Numbered from the stretch's first letter, positions 50,097 through 59,069 are shown. The stretch is 64,000 nucleotides of DNA from Oscillospiraceae bacterium (GCA_004558145.1 SFDQ01000001.1:558001-622000), one strand, 5' to 3'. A program made the numbers and translations. The notes: generated from the letters alone by a model not told the origin.

Positions 50097-51515
50097 TTGG
50101 ACGCAAAGTACAAACGCCTGGCGAACAACACCCTTTTGTTCGCCATCAGCAACTTTTCGGCAAAGCTGCTCAGCATCGTGCTGCAGCCCTACATCACCTT
50201 CGCCATGGGCCAGGTGGAAGAGGTGGGCATCACCAAGCTGGTGCAGAACATCGGCTCGCTGCTCATCCCGCTGGTGAGCATGGGCGTGAGCTACGCCATC
50301 ATCCGCTTCGGCCTGGACGAAAAGGTGAAGAAGGGCGCGGTGTTCACCGACGGCCTGCTCACCATCCTCACCGGCTTTGTCATCATGCTGTGCTGCTATC
50401 CGCTGCTGCGGTTCATCCCGCTGTTCGCGGAGTACGCGCCGTTCCTTTATGTGCATGTGCTGGTGAGCTGCCTGCGCACCTGGTGCACCCAGTTCGTGCG
50501 CAGCCGCCAGCTGAACCGGCTGGTGGCGGTGGACGGCGTTTTGTGCAGCGCCACCAACCTGGGCTTCACCATCCTGTTCCTCTCCGGCTTCCACATGGGG
50601 GCCAAGGGCTATGTGCTGGCCATCATCTGCTCGGACGCCTTGAGCGCGCTGTTCGTCTTCTGCATCGCCGGGCTGGGGCGGTATCTGCGGCCCCGCTTCC
50701 ACTCCATGACCCTTTGGAAGCAGATGCTGGCCTACTCGCTGCCCATGGTGCCCGCCCAGATCAGCTTCTGGGTCATCAACGCCAGCGACCTGTTCTTCGT
50801 GCAGGCCATGTGCGGCGGCTACAAGGACCAGACCGGCGAATACTGGACCGGCCTTTTGGGCGTGGGCTATTTCCTGCCCACCATCCTGTCGGTGCTGGGC
50901 ACCATCTTCTATGAGGCGTGGCAGCTGTCCGCCGTGACCGAGCTGGAGGGCCGCCAGCGGTTCTTCAGCCGGGTGTTCGGCCTTTACCAGAGCCTGCTTT
51001 TCTGCTGCTGCGCGGGCATCATCCTGCTGTGCCGCCCGCTGATGTTCATCTTCAAGGCCAACTTCTTCGACGCGTGGCAGTTCGTGCCCCTGCTGGCCAT
51101 CGGCACTTTGTTCAGCTGCCTGAACCAGTTCCTCAACAGCATCTACATGGTGGAAAAGCGCAGCACCCTCTCCCTCTACACCATGCTGGCGGGCGCGGTG
51201 GTCAACTGCCTTTTGAACTGGCTGTTCATCCCGGTGATGGGCCCCGTGGGCGTGACCCTGGCCAGCTTCCTGAGCTACTTCGTGGTGTTCATCCTGCGTG
51301 CGGTGAACACCCGGGGCCTGCTGGCCATCGACTTTGCCCCCCTGCGCCTTTCCCTCAACCTCATCATGGTGCTGGCCGAGGCCGGGCTGATGATCTTCCA
51401 GACCCCCTACTGGCCGCTGTGGTGCACCCTCATCACCGTGGGCGTGTGCGCCTTCAACTTCCAGGGCGTGCTGGGCATCCTGATGCAGCTTTTGGGCAAA
51501 CGCCGCCGCGCTTGA
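50097..51515 (+). CDS. Polysaccharide/lipid flippase of the MOP superfamily
   Basis: 472 aa from a TTG behind GGAAAGGAAG. About 13-14 membrane helices across the whole length; NNTLLFAISNFSAKLLSIVLQPYIT at the N-terminus is typical of Wzx/RfbX oligosaccharide flippases. It would turn lipid-linked glycans across the membrane. No glycosyltransferase genes are near, so the substrate is open. It is probably co-transcribed with the ygjP-like gene. Confidence 0.82.
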   Translation: MDAKYKRLANNTLLFAISNFSAKLLSIVLQPYITFAMGQVEEVGITKLVQNIGSLLIPLVSMGVSYAIIRFGLDEKVKKGAVFTDGLLTILTGFVIMLCCYPLLRFIPLFAEYAPFLYVHVLVSCLRTWCTQFVRSRQLNRLVAVDGVLCSATNLGFTILFLSGFHMGAKGYVLAIICSDALSALFVFCIAGLGRYLRPRFHSMTLWKQMLAYSLPMVPAQISFWVINASDLFFVQAMCGGYKDQTGEYWTGLLGVGYFLPTILSVLGTIFYEAWQLSAVTELEGRQRFFSRVFGLYQSLLFCCCAGIILLCRPLMFIFKANFFDAWQFVPLLAIGTLFSCLNQFLNSIYMVEKRSTLSLYTMLAGAVVNCLLNWLFIPVMGPVGVTLASFLSYFVVFILRAVNTRGLLAIDFAPLRLSLNLIMVLAEAGLMIFQTPYWPLWCTLITVGVCAFNFQGVLGILMQLLGKRRRA

Positions 51516-51540
51516 CAGACGGGCGGCCGGAGGCTATACT
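51512..51540 (+). promoter_or_regulatory. Promoter of the flavin reductase-rubredoxin gene
   Basis: TTGACA (51512-51517), 17 nt, TATACT (51535-51540). The -35 overlaps the flippase stop codon. Confidence 0.85.
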
Positions 51541-51584
51541 ATAAACAGTAATAATTCCTGTTTTATGGAAAGGACGGCAGAACG

Positions 51585-52217
51585 ATGGATATGACAGCGC
51601 TTTACAAACTCAGCTGCGGGCTGTATGTCATCACCACGGTGGACGGCGGCCGGGGCGTGGGCTGCGTGGTGAACACGGTGACCCAGGTGACCGCCGAGCC
51701 GGTGCAGGTGATGGTGGCCATCAACAAGGAGAACTTCACCGCCGGGGCGGTGCAGCGCGCCGGGCGGTTCGCCGTGTCGGTGCTGACCGAGTCGGCCCCC
51801 ATGGAGCTCATCGGCCGGTTCGGCTTCCGCTCCAGCAAGGACGAGGACAAGTTCGAGGGCCTGCGGGCGGTGGAGTTCAAAGCGCTGCCCTGCCCGGCGG
51901 AGCATGTGAACGCGGTGCTGGTGTGCCGGGTGAAGGAGACGGTGGACGCGGGCAGCCACCTTTTGTTCATCGCCGAGGTGGAGGACGCCGAGACCCTCTC
52001 CAAAGAGCCCTCCATGACCTACGCCTACTACCATCAGGTGAAGAACGGCCTGACCCCGCCCAAGGCCAGCAGCTATCAGGCTGCCGCGCCGGCCCCCGCC
52101 GCCGTCACCCGCTGGCAGTGCTCGGTGTGCGGCTACATCTACGAGGGCGAGGAGCTGCCCGCAGGCTTCACCTGCCCGGTGTGCAAGCAGGGCGCCGAGG
52201 TGTTCAAAAAACTGTGA
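51585..52217 (+). CDS. Flavin reductase-rubredoxin fusion (Hrb-like)
   Basis: 210 aa. Residues 1-150 are an FMN split-barrel (LYKLSCGLYVITTVDGG, INKENFTAGAVQRAGRFAVSV). An Ala/Pro linker leads to a rubredoxin at about 175-210 with CSVCGYIYEG and CPVCKQG, the four iron cysteines. The domain order matches the high-molecular-weight rubredoxin of acetogens, which passes electrons from NADH to the flavodiiron protein FprA for O2 or NO removal. No fprA is in this window. It is under a strong promoter. Confidence 0.9.
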   Translation: MDMTALYKLSCGLYVITTVDGGRGVGCVVNTVTQVTAEPVQVMVAINKENFTAGAVQRAGRFAVSVLTESAPMELIGRFGFRSSKDEDKFEGLRAVEFKALPCPAEHVNAVLVCRVKETVDAGSHLLFIAEVEDAETLSKEPSMTYAYYHQVKNGLTPPKASSYQAAAPAPAAVTRWQCSVCGYIYEGEELPAGFTCPVCKQGAEVFKKL

Positions 52218-52243
52218 CGGCGCATCCCGTCCGATAACGGCAA

Positions 52244-52279
52244 AAGAAGGGCACAGCTTCGGCTGTGCCCTTCTTTTTT
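52244..52279 (+). terminator. Terminator of the rubredoxin fusion gene
   Basis: GAAGGGCACAGC / GCTGTGCCCTTC stem with a TTCG loop, then TTTTTT; an ideal tetraloop terminator. Confidence 0.92.
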
Positions 52280-52310
52280 ATGCCCGCGCAGCGGGAAATC
52301 GCGCTTTCCC

Positions 52311-54482
52311 TCACGCTTGCGTCAGCAGGCTTTTGCGCTTGGCCAGCAGGTAAGCCGCCATGACGATCATGCCGACCAGCGAGATCACCGCGGCGCCCAG
52401 GGCGATGTAGACGAGGGGCTCCAGGCCGGTAGCTGCCGCGCCGGCGGGGACCGCGCCGGCGTTGAGCTCGGTGCCGTCGGTGAGGGTGACGATGAGCTCG
52501 CCCTTTTCGTTGATGGCAACGCCGGCGATGCCCACGCCGTCTTCGCCCGTGATCTTGCCGAGGTTTTTCTCGGTGCCGTCGGTCAGGGTGACCACCAGCT
52601 CGCCGCTTTCGTTGAGGGCAAGCTCCGCGATGCCCACGCCGCTGGCGCCGTCCTGGCCGTCCTGACCGTCCTTGCCGGCGGTGCCGGAGGAGCCGGAGCT
52701 GCTGCCGGAGCCGGAGGCGCTGCCGCCCGAGGCCTTGACGCCGGTGTCAACGCCGCTGATCCACCAGTTGCCGTTGGCTCCGATGGTGGGGGTGTCGCCG
52801 TTGTCGCCCTTTTCGCCTTTTTCACCCTGGTCGCCCTTGTCGCCCTTCATGCCCTGCAGGGCCGAAACGGCGATCAGGTTCTGCCAGTCGCTGTCGGCGT
52901 CGTATTTCCACTGGATGTAGCCGTCCGCCACCTGCAGCTGGACTTCCTTGCCGTCCGCGCCGGTGATGGAGGAGAGGGCGACCAGGGTCTGCCACGCGTC
53001 GTCGCCTTCGCCCTCGTAGCGCCACAGGATGCTGTCGCCGTCGTTTTTCAGCTCCACCTCGCGGCCGTCCTCGCCGTCTTCGCCTTCCAGGACGGAGAGG
53101 GGGAGCAGGTTTTTCCAGCCGGTGTCGGAGCCGGTGATGTAGCGCCACTGGATGAATTCGCTGTCGTAGTCCACCTGCAGTTCCACTTCGCGGCCGTCCT
53201 CGCCGTCCGTGCCGTCCGCGCCGGTGATGACGTCCAGCGCCACCAGGTCACGCCATGCGCTGTCGTCTTCGCCCGCGTACCGCCACTGGATGGTGGCGCC
53301 GTCGTTTTTCAGCTCCACTTCGCGGCCGTCCGCGCCCGCGCCGGAGGTGTCCTCGGGCACCGTCAGCTCCACAAGATGGCTGGCGTAGTCGGTTTTATAG
53401 TCGCCGTTGCACTGCTCGTTGAAGATGTACAGCGTGCTGCCTTCGGGCAGTTCGGGCAGGGTGAACACCACCGTTCCCGCGGCCTCGTCCGCCGGCTGCA
53501 GTCTGCCGTAGTGGGTGTAGGCGCCGGTGCTGTCCACCACCAGGGCGGAGATGTATTCGTTCGCGCCCGCCGCCGCGCCGCTGTAATAGAACGTGATGAT
53601 GTTGCCCGCGCGATGCAGGTTCTCGATGGTGAACCCGTCGCGGCTGCTGTCTTTGAGGGTCAGCTTCCATTCGTTGCCGCTGTAATCGCCAATGGCGCTG
53701 ATCTCGCCGTCCGGCTTCCCGCCGGATGCGGGGGAGCTGAAAAGGACGGCGCTGCTGTCCAGGTTGAAGGCGGGGCGGGCACTAAAATCGGCCCACACAT
53801 TCAAAGAGCCCATACTGCCGCCCTTATAGGAAATCGCCACGGTCCCTCCCCCAAATCGCAAGCTGGGCGTGCGCAGCCACCAATTGTTTGCCTCCCACAC
53901 TTCGGGTATGTTAAACCTGTCCGCGACGTAATCATGATACTCCTGAACGGAAATGAAAAACATTTTGTCCTGCGCCGACAGGATGCATTCGCCCCATGGC
54001 ATTTCAAACAGGTCGTATTCGCCTTCGGTTTTTGCAATGCCCATCATGACGCCCTGCTCGGCGGCGGAGAAATTGCTCGTGCTGCCCGCAAACGTCCTGC
54101 ACCACGCCTGCGCGTTGCTGCCCTCCCATACAGTCGATTCGCCCGACTGATTAAAGCGCATCTCCTCCAGCAGCTCCTCCGTCATCAAAAACACGCCGTC
54201 GGTCTGCTTGTCGAAGGCTTTGTCCGCGTCCAGCACCCGCCATTTGAGCGGAGAGCCCTGGTACAGGCCAAAGTAGACGTAGTCGCTGGGATGATAGTAG
54301 CCATTGGAAAAGACCGGGTCGTTGAGGCCCGCCACCCCGGGCACGATCGCCTTGTCCGTGCCGTCGGCAAAGGCCGTGGTCTGTGCGCCCGGCACCAGCC
54401 CGATGAGCAGGCACAGGCTCAGCAGCGCGGCCAGAAGCCTGCCCGCCGGGAAGTTCCGCTTGCCGCCTTGTTGTTTTTTCAT
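52311..54482 (-). CDS. Repeat-rich cell-surface protein with collagen-like stretch
   Basis: 723 aa. Signal peptide (residues 1-40), a DUF6273-like domain (about 41-250, with NNWWLRTPS), a strand-rich domain (about 260-375), four copies of a 33-45-residue repeat (REVELKNDG...IQWRY...LVAL; 386-542), a short collagen-like GXY run (544-563), NWWISGVDTG, a Gly/Ser linker (585-603), two VTLTDGTE repeats (615-675), and a C-terminal membrane helix with a basic end (688-715). No LPxTG. Probably an adhesin or surface stalk. GGAGGAAAG precedes the ATG at 54482. The long frame on the other strand is its shadow. Confidence 0.82.
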   Translation of the reverse strand: MKKQQGGKRNFPAGRLLAALLSLCLLIGLVPGAQTTAFADGTDKAIVPGVAGLNDPVFSNGYYHPSDYVYFGLYQGSPLKWRVLDADKAFDKQTDGVFLMTEELLEEMRFNQSGESTVWEGSNAQAWCRTFAGSTSNFSAAEQGVMMGIAKTEGEYDLFEMPWGECILSAQDKMFFISVQEYHDYVADRFNIPEVWEANNWWLRTPSLRFGGGTVAISYKGGSMGSLNVWADFSARPAFNLDSSAVLFSSPASGGKPDGEISAIGDYSGNEWKLTLKDSSRDGFTIENLHRAGNIITFYYSGAAAGANEYISALVVDSTGAYTHYGRLQPADEAAGTVVFTLPELPEGSTLYIFNEQCNGDYKTDYASHLVELTVPEDTSGAGADGREVELKNDGATIQWRYAGEDDSAWRDLVALDVITGADGTDGEDGREVELQVDYDSEFIQWRYITGSDTGWKNLLPLSVLEGEDGEDGREVELKNDGDSILWRYEGEGDDAWQTLVALSSITGADGKEVQLQVADGYIQWKYDADSDWQNLIAVSALQGMKGDKGDQGEKGEKGDNGDTPTIGANGNWWISGVDTGVKASGGSASGSGSSSGSSGTAGKDGQDGQDGASGVGIAELALNESGELVVTLTDGTEKNLGKITGEDGVGIAGVAINEKGELIVTLTDGTELNAGAVPAGAAATGLEPLVYIALGAAVISLVGMIVMAAYLLAKRKSLLTQA
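52857..53327 (-). repeat. Four tandem protein repeats in the surface gene
   Basis: Four successive units starting (D)GREVEL or GKEVQL, each with an IQW(R/K)Y core, followed by acidic GADG/GEDG turns. The DNA of the units is diverged, so the repeats are held at protein level. Confidence 0.75.
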
Positions 54483-54527
54483 CTTCTTTCCTCCTTTTTT
54501 CAGCGCAGAGACCTCCAAACACAAAAA

Positions 54528-54570
54528 GGACGCACCCCGTCCACGACCGGACCGTGGATGCGGCGCGTCC
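54528..54570 (-). terminator. Terminator hairpin inside the surface gene leader
   Basis: Minus-strand GGACGC...CCACG / CGTGG...GCGTCC stem followed by TTTTT (54527-54523), only 41 nt before the ATG of the surface gene. Since no promoter fits between it and the ATG, transcription must pass through it. The gene-free stretch 54483-54842 holds this hairpin, the promoter near 54750 and about 170 nt of leader without a convincing gene. Confidence 0.65.
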
Positions 54571-54749
54571 TTATGTTATTACGGATCTCAAGGGCGACAC
54601 GGCGCAACGGTCTGTTCCCGTTCGCCGGGCCGTCGGGGCCCCTGCCCCGTTTGCAGAAACTTCTCCGGCAACGTTCCGTGCAGTCTCTGTGCCCTTTTGC
54701 TGGTAAGCATCGCCGCCTTCTTTTTGTGCTTGGAAGTGAACACAGCTTC

Positions 54750-54755
54750 ATTATA
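54750..54755 (-). promoter_or_regulatory. -10 element of the surface gene leader
   Basis: Minus-strand TATAAT; a TGTTCA 17 nt upstream could be the -35. The transcript would carry a leader of about 260 nt. Confidence 0.55.
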
Positions 54756-54842
54756 TCGCAGGCGGCGGGGCTTGAACATCGCCCGTTTCGGGCCCCAAAA
54801 CGGGTGACCCGGGGCGCGGTGCCCAAGGCGGAAAAGGCGGTT

Positions 54843-56045
54843 TCAGCGCAGCATGTACTGTTTGAGGTCCTTCCGGGTCTTTATGTCCAGCTTGCGCATG
54901 GCTTCCGCGATGTGGGTCTTGACGGTGTTTGCCGAAATATTCAGGTGTTCCGCGATCTCCTGGGTGGTCCAGCCCCGGGCGGCCAGCATGGCGATGGCGA
55001 ACTCGGTGGTGGTCAGATCGTCCGCCACGTCGTGCCCGGTGACCGGGTTGTGAACTCTTCGCCAGCCGGAAGAGAAGCGGTAGGTGATGTCGATGATCCT
55101 TTTGAAATCTTCCGGCCATTTCGGCTTGATGGCCGCCTCCAGCATGGCCCCCAGCAGGCCGTGGTGTTCGCCGAAGCCCTCGATCAGATCGTCCGGGCGG
55201 GCGATGTCCCAGGCGGCGAGAAGATGGGCCTGGGCGCGCTCGGTCTTTTTCAGGCTCATGTAGTCCATCACCGCCACCAGATGCAGGTAGATGGCGGAGA
55301 TGGGGTAGCCGGCCGCGCCCATGGCCAGGGCGGCCTCCACGATGCCGGCGCTGATGGCGTATTCCTGTTTCAGATAGAGATAGTGGGCCTCCGCATACAG
55401 CGCGAAGGCCCGCACCCCGGGCGGCAGCAGCGGCAGGAATTCGTCGGTGGGGGGCATTTCCTCCGGCAGGGGCAGGTGCAGCAGCACCGCCGCCGCAAAG
55501 GCCACAAAGGCCTCGATGGCCCGTCCCGGCGCGGCGGCGCCGCCGCCGGCGGTCAGTGTGCTGCGTATCTCATGCAGCGCCCGGCGGGCGTGGTCGATGC
55601 GGCCCATGGTCAGGCAGGAATAGGCAAAGATCCAGCAGGCGGAAAGCCGCACCCCCGCGTCCTTTGCCGTGAGATAGACCTGCGTTTCCTCCAGGGCCTT
55701 TTCCGCCTGGCCGCTGAAATAGTGATACTCCGCCAGGGCGATGTCCCGCGTGGGCCCCGCCTTCATCCCTTCAATGGCCTCCATGCAGTGCCCCGGCCGG
55801 AACGGGGTGTTCATCAGGGGCATGAAGCCGTGGAACAGCTCCGGCGCTTTTTGGGGGACGGCGGGCCCGGCCTTCTTTTTCTCCCTGCGGGGGTCGCCGG
55901 GCTTCCGGGCGTTTTCCGGGATGGCCCAGGAGCCGCCGAAGCGCTCCGCCCCGGGGATGCGCCCCTCGGCGCAGTACTGGTTGATGCGCCGCTGGGACAC
56001 GCCCCATTTTTCCGCTGCTTCCCGAATGGAGAGATACCCTTCCAT
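54843..56045 (-). CDS. Regulator with N-terminal excisionase-type HTH and C-terminal LuxR HTH
   Basis: 400 aa. Residues 1-45 (YLSIREAAEKWGVSQRRINQYCAEGRIPGAERFGGSWAIP) are a MerR/excisionase-like helix-turn-helix. Residues 80-330 are helical and TPR-like, probably a ligand- or partner-binding region. Residues 335-400 (LTTTEFAIAMLAARGWTTQEIAEHLNISANTVKTHIAEAMRKL) are a LuxR-type DNA-binding domain. Two DNA-binding ends in one protein are unusual. The gene lies just upstream of, and reads toward, the surface protein gene, which it may control. AGGAGGTG precedes the ATG at 56045. Confidence 0.82.
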   Translation of the reverse strand: MEGYLSIREAAEKWGVSQRRINQYCAEGRIPGAERFGGSWAIPENARKPGDPRREKKKAGPAVPQKAPELFHGFMPLMNTPFRPGHCMEAIEGMKAGPTRDIALAEYHYFSGQAEKALEETQVYLTAKDAGVRLSACWIFAYSCLTMGRIDHARRALHEIRSTLTAGGGAAAPGRAIEAFVAFAAAVLLHLPLPEEMPPTDEFLPLLPPGVRAFALYAEAHYLYLKQEYAISAGIVEAALAMGAAGYPISAIYLHLVAVMDYMSLKKTERAQAHLLAAWDIARPDDLIEGFGEHHGLLGAMLEAAIKPKWPEDFKRIIDITYRFSSGWRRVHNPVTGHDVADDLTTTEFAIAMLAARGWTTQEIAEHLNISANTVKTHIAEAMRKLDIKTRKDLKQYMLR

Positions 56046-56091
56046 GACATCGCACCTCCTCTTGTGCCTGCCGGTGTTTTTCTCTATTTTC

Positions 56092-56120
56092 AGTATATAC
56101 AGGTCTTCGCAGAGTTTCAA
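56092..56120 (-). promoter_or_regulatory. Promoter of the double-HTH regulator gene
   Basis: Minus-strand TTGAAA (56120-56115), 17 nt, TATACT (56097-56092). Confidence 0.75.
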
Positions 56121-56130
56121 ACAAAGGAAC

Positions 56131-56170
56131 GAAAAAAGGGCGCCGATGTGTTCCATCAGCACCCTTTTTT
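56131..56170. terminator. Terminator of the CmpB-like gene
   Basis: GGGCGCCGATG / CATCAGCACCC stem with T runs on both strands; on the minus strand it follows the CmpB-like stop directly. Confidence 0.85.
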
Positions 56171-56175
56171 GGTTT

Positions 56176-56991
56176 TCAGCGGCGCAGCTTTTCCTCCAGC
56201 TCCGCCTTCAATGTCTCCAGCACCTCGCTGTGGCGCAGGTTGTGCATGCCGGGGAAGGCACGCAGCAGACGCCGCGCGCCGAAGAGCCGCCGGTCGGTGA
56301 TGGCCGCCCGCAAAAGGTCCCGCCGCGCTTCCAGGTCGGCGATGCGCCCGGGCAGGGCCTGCCGGCCCTCGGCCAGCTTTTCGTCGGCGGCCAGGGCCGC
56401 GTCGCCCAGCTCTTTGCTCACCGCGTCGCTGCCGCGGCGCAGGGCCGCGCCCAGCTTTTCCAGCTCCCGCAGGTCCCGCTCCAGGCCTGCCAGAGTGACC
56501 AGCGTGGCCGCCAGGTCCGCCGCCAGCACCGCGCCGAAGACCCCCAGCAGCACCCAGCCCGCCGTGTGGGGCAGGCGGTCCACCAGCCGGGCGATGGGCG
56601 GGTGCAGCAGCCGCACCGCCGCCATGCCCCCCAGGCCCCAGGCCAGACTGAATTTCAAACAGATGTAGCCCCCGATGTTGAAGGGCTGGTCGGAGTAGTC
56701 CCACCAGCTGGTGTGGAAGGCCTTTTTCAGCACGAAGCCGGTGACCAGTTCCAGCGCGCTGGTGAGCACCATGGAGCCGAGGAAGAGCAGCAGGGCGTTG
56801 CCCGCCAGCGGCTCCAGCACCAGCAGCACGATGCACATGCCCGTGCCGTAGATGGGGCAGACCGGCCCGTTCAGAAAGCCCCGGTTGACCCACTGGCCGG
56901 AGTTGACGGTGCAGAACACCACCTCCAGGCACCAGCCCAGGAAGGCGTAGATGAAAAAGTACCACAACAGCTGGTACAGGGTAAACGGCAT
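56176..56991 (-). CDS. CmpB-type putative ABC transporter permease membrane protein
   Basis: 271 aa. Five membrane helices in residues 1-175, with the family segments FFIYAFLGWCLEVVF, NRGFLNGPVCPIYGTG and ELVTGFVLKKAFHTSWWDYSDQPFNIGGYICL. A charged coiled-coil tail follows (about 180-271). The family is labelled an ABC permease, but no ATPase accompanies it here and its activity is unproven. GGAAAGGAG precedes the ATG at 56991. It is divergent from dinB. Confidence 0.82.
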   Translation of the reverse strand: MPFTLYQLLWYFFIYAFLGWCLEVVFCTVNSGQWVNRGFLNGPVCPIYGTGMCIVLLVLEPLAGNALLLFLGSMVLTSALELVTGFVLKKAFHTSWWDYSDQPFNIGGYICLKFSLAWGLGGMAAVRLLHPPIARLVDRLPHTAGWVLLGVFGAVLAADLAATLVTLAGLERDLRELEKLGAALRRGSDAVSKELGDAALAADEKLAEGRQALPGRIADLEARRDLLRAAITDRRLFGARRLLRAFPGMHNLRHSEVLETLKAELEEKLRR

Positions 56992-57019
56992 GGGATGCAC
57001 GCTCCTTTCCATGGATGCC

Positions 57020-57052
57020 ATTATAGCACAAGCGGGGGCGTTGTGGTATACT
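57020..57052. promoter_or_regulatory. Divergent -10 elements of the CmpB-like gene and dinB
   Basis: Minus-strand TGC-TATAAT (57025-57020) faces the CmpB-like gene, and plus-strand TATACT (57047-57052) faces dinB. Neither has a good -35. No LexA or DinR box is apparent. Confidence 0.5.
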
Positions 57053-57076
57053 GATTAGGCAAAGGGGGCGGGGAAG

Positions 57077-58345
57077 ATGGCCGAGCGATGGGTGCTGCAC
57101 TGCGACTGCAACAGCTTTTACGCCAGCGTGGAGCTGCTCTCCCGGCCCGAACTGCGCCAAAAGCCGGTGGCGGTGTGCGGCGACCCGGCCAGCCGCCACG
57201 GCATCATCCTGGCGAAAAACGAGCCCGCCAAGGCCATGGGGGTCAAGACCGCCGAGGCCATCTGGCAGGCAAAGCGCAAATGCCCGGACCTTGTTCTGCT
57301 GGAGCCTCACCGGGAGCGGTATGTTCATTATTACAAGGTCATCAACGAGATCTACTGCCGCTTCACCGACCGGGTGGAGCCTTTCAGCATCGACGAGAGC
57401 TGGCTGGACGTGAGCGGCTCCTGGCAGCTGTTTGCCCAAAGCCCCAAGGCGCTGGCGGACCGGCTGCGGGCCGAGGTGCGCGGGGCCACCGGCCTGACCA
57501 TCTCGGTGGGGGCCAGCTTCAACAAGGTGTTCGCAAAGCTGGGCAGCGACTACAAAAAGCCGGACGCCACCACCCTTATCACCCGGGAAAACTTCCAGGA
57601 CGTCCTCTGGCCGCTGCCGGCCCGGGACATGCTTTTCGTGGGGCGTTCGGCCGCCGAAAAGCTGGCGGGCATGGGCATCTCCACCATCGGGGACCTGGCG
57701 GCGGCGGACGAAAAGGCGCTGGCGGCGGCCCTGGGCAAGCTGGGGCATACCTTAAGCCGCTACGCCCGGGGGCTGGACGACGCGCCGGTGCGCCTTTGGG
57801 GCGAAAAGGAGCCGGTGAAGAGCGTGGGCAGCGGGCGCACTTTCCCCCGGGACCTTGTCACCGCCGCCGAGGTGCACTCGGCGCTGTGGGCCCTCTCGGA
57901 CGAGGTGGCCGCCCGCCTGCGCCGCCACGGCGTGTGGGCGGGGGCGGTGCAGCTGACGGTGCGGGACGCCTCCCTCAAGACCATCACCCGGCAGACGCGG
58001 CTGCCCATGAGCACCCATCTGGCCCGGGACCTGGCGGATGCCGCGTGGCGGCTGATGCAGGCCAACTGGCGGGAGGGCCAGCCGGTGCGGATGCTCACGG
58101 TGACGGCCCAGGCCATCACCGAGGAGCCGGCGGCGGTGCAGCAGAGCTTTTTTGAGGACGCGCCCCGGCCCGACCCGAGGCGGGAAAAGCTGGAACAGAG
58201 CCTGGACGCCATCCGGGGCAAATACGGCAAGGGAGCCATCGGCGCGGGCAGCATTCTGCGCCGGGACCTGGGGCTGGGCCGCCTTTCCATGGAGGAAAAG
58301 GGCGGCGAAGACGAGGACGACGAGCGGGCGAAAGGCCCGTTATAA
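57077..58345 (+). CDS. dinB: DNA polymerase IV (Y-family)
   Basis: 422 aa. Palm motifs LHCDCNSFYASVE (metal-binding Asp) and SIDESWLDVSG (catalytic DE pair) are clear; the little-finger domain occupies about 240-350. It bypasses DNA lesions. The end is acidic and lacks an obvious beta-clamp motif near the tail, although QQSFFE at about residue 355 resembles one. AAAGGGGGCGGGG precedes the ATG. The HAD gene follows after 25 nt. Confidence 0.93.
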   Translation: MAERWVLHCDCNSFYASVELLSRPELRQKPVAVCGDPASRHGIILAKNEPAKAMGVKTAEAIWQAKRKCPDLVLLEPHRERYVHYYKVINEIYCRFTDRVEPFSIDESWLDVSGSWQLFAQSPKALADRLRAEVRGATGLTISVGASFNKVFAKLGSDYKKPDATTLITRENFQDVLWPLPARDMLFVGRSAAEKLAGMGISTIGDLAAADEKALAAALGKLGHTLSRYARGLDDAPVRLWGEKEPVKSVGSGRTFPRDLVTAAEVHSALWALSDEVAARLRRHGVWAGAVQLTVRDASLKTITRQTRLPMSTHLARDLADAAWRLMQANWREGQPVRMLTVTAQAITEEPAAVQQSFFEDAPRPDPRREKLEQSLDAIRGKYGKGAIGAGSILRRDLGLGRLSMEEKGGEDEDDERAKGPL

Positions 58346-58370
58346 CAGAGCGGGAAAGGAAAGAAAACCT

Positions 58371-59021
58371 ATGATCGAAGCGGTTTTGTTTGACATGGAC
58401 GGCCTGATGTTCGACACCGAGCGGCTGTGGACCGAGGCCTGGATGGCCACCGCCGAGGCCGAGGGCCTGCCGGTGAACCTGGACGTGGTGGTGGCCATGC
58501 GGGGCTGCAACCGGGCGGGCTGCAAGCGGGTGTGCCTGGAACGGCTGGGCCCGGACTTTGACTTTGACGACTACCAGGCCAAGGCCCGGGTGGTGATGGA
58601 CCGGCTGGTGGACGAGCACGACCTGCCCAAGAAGCCCGGTCTTGTGGAGCTTTTGAAAGAGCTGGAGCGCCGGGGCCTTCCGGCGGTGGTGTGCACCAGC
58701 ACCCGCCGGGTCATCACCGAGGGCTATCTCAAGCGGGCGGGCATCGACGGCTATTTCAAGGGCCTTGTGTGCGGCGACGACGTGCAGCACGGCAAGCCCG
58801 ACCCGGAGGTGTTCCTGAAGGGCGCGGCACTGGCGGGCAGGGCCCCGGAGCGCTGCATGGTGCTGGAGGACAGCCCCAACGGCATCCGCGCCGGCGCGGC
58901 GGCGGGCTGCAAGGCGGTGATGGTGCCCGACCTGATGGAGCCCACCGACGAGCTGCAAACTCTGACGGCGGCCATCGTGCCGGACCTGTTCGCCGTCATT
59001 CCCCTGTTGGACACCCTCTGA
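58371..59021 (+). CDS. HAD-superfamily phosphatase (beta-phosphoglucomutase-like)
   Basis: 216 aa. Motif I FDMDGLMFDTE, motif II VVCTSTRR, motif III lysine in GKPDPEVFL, and motif IV LEDSPNGIRAG are present, with a helical cap between. Members dephosphorylate sugar phosphates and other small molecules; the substrate is unknown. GGAAAGGAAAG lies before the ATG. It is co-transcribed with dinB. Confidence 0.9.
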   Translation: MIEAVLFDMDGLMFDTERLWTEAWMATAEAEGLPVNLDVVVAMRGCNRAGCKRVCLERLGPDFDFDDYQAKARVVMDRLVDEHDLPKKPGLVELLKELERRGLPAVVCTSTRRVITEGYLKRAGIDGYFKGLVCGDDVQHGKPDPEVFLKGAALAGRAPERCMVLEDSPNGIRAGAAAGCKAVMVPDLMEPTDELQTLTAAIVPDLFAVIPLLDTL

Positions 59022-59032
59022 GACGCATCCTG

Positions 59033-59069
59033 AAAGGGCCCGGGGCAAAACTGCCCCGGGCCCTTTTTT
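59033..59069 (+). terminator. Terminator of the dinB-HAD unit
   Basis: AAAGGGCCCGGGGCA / TGCCCCGGGCCCTTT stem with an AAAC loop, then TTT. Confidence 0.9.

Noticed and set aside
52857..53327. Possible CRISPR-like or DNA tandem repeat array
   Set aside because: Units are in-frame protein repeats with diverged DNA and no spacers.
52317..56300. 1327-aa frame antisense to the surface protein and regulator genes
   Set aside because: Spans two real genes and the leader region between them; no domains, explained by GC-rich third positions.
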